Both the position numbers and the translations under genes were made by a program. From an uncultured Bacteroidales bacterium (lineage in GTDB: Bacteria > Bacteroidota > Bacteroidia > Bacteroidales > Marinilabiliaceae), in the NCBI GenBank assembly GCA_937892255.1, contig CALAUL010000019.1, positions 1 to 14,824 on the forward strand: a stretch of DNA of 14,824 bases. The letters are read 5' to 3'. This document shows positions 14,819 to 14,824 of the stretch, piece by piece. Numbering within the stretch: the first letter of the stretch is position 1; each line of letters opens with the position of its first letter. The notes under the pieces were generated by a model. The model ran no database searches and had not been told where the DNA came from. It saw only the letters and a program-made list of their open reading frames with translations.

Positions 14819-14824
14819 TATAAT

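Noticed and set aside
1..14824. tRNA, rRNA, CRISPR arrays, riboswitches, prophage or defence genes, replication origin
   Set aside because: None were seen on reading both strands. There are no regularly spaced repeats, cloverleaf or DnaA-box cluster, and all long frames are explained by other genes.

Overview
The window is chromosomal DNA from a member of Bacteroidota, most likely Bacteroidales. Four things point there. A fragment of a surface protein ends in a type IX secretion (T9SS) type A sorting domain. PpiD, RecR, RsmA and Mfd all look Bacteroidales-like. Promoters carry the TAnnTTTG -7 element in place of a sigma-70 -10 box. Most genes lack a good Shine-Dalgarno sequence. I cannot name the genus.

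Layout. 1-1368 (+) is the 3' part of a large secreted, GLUG-repeat-type protein with a terminator. 1369-1770 is a convergent intergenic region. It holds both genes' terminators, three 11-bp repeats, and a 191-bp near-palindromic element with 19-20 bp terminal inverted repeats and a possible TAA target duplication, which I read as a MITE. 1771-2616 (-) is a tandem-domain universal stress protein with its own promoter. 2732-7671 (-) is a tight six-gene operon, in transcription order recR, a four-TM membrane protein, a small HAD hydrolase, a family 2 glycosyltransferase, an exported helical-repeat protein, and rsmA. Its only visible promoter lies so close to recR that the mRNA should be almost leaderless. 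7672-8034 is the divergent control region. On the right, all (+), are a secreted SPOR-domain protein (8035-8460), the periplasmic chaperone/PPIase PpiD (8662-10722, with terminator), the transcription-repair coupling factor Mfd (10808-14146), and a small exported, probably beta-barrel, protein (14288-14818).

How the genes fit together. recR, rsmA and mfd are housekeeping genes for DNA repair and ribosome maturation. The SPOR protein, PpiD, the glycosyltransferase, the exported repeat protein and the small barrel act on or in the cell envelope. There is no defence island, CRISPR array, RNA gene or obvious new multi-gene system. The best leads are the MITE between usp and its terminator, a probable pair of compensating frameshifts in the T9SS protein, the resemblance of the exported repeat protein to the eukaryotic TTC39/Iml2 family, and the near-leaderless recR operon promoter.
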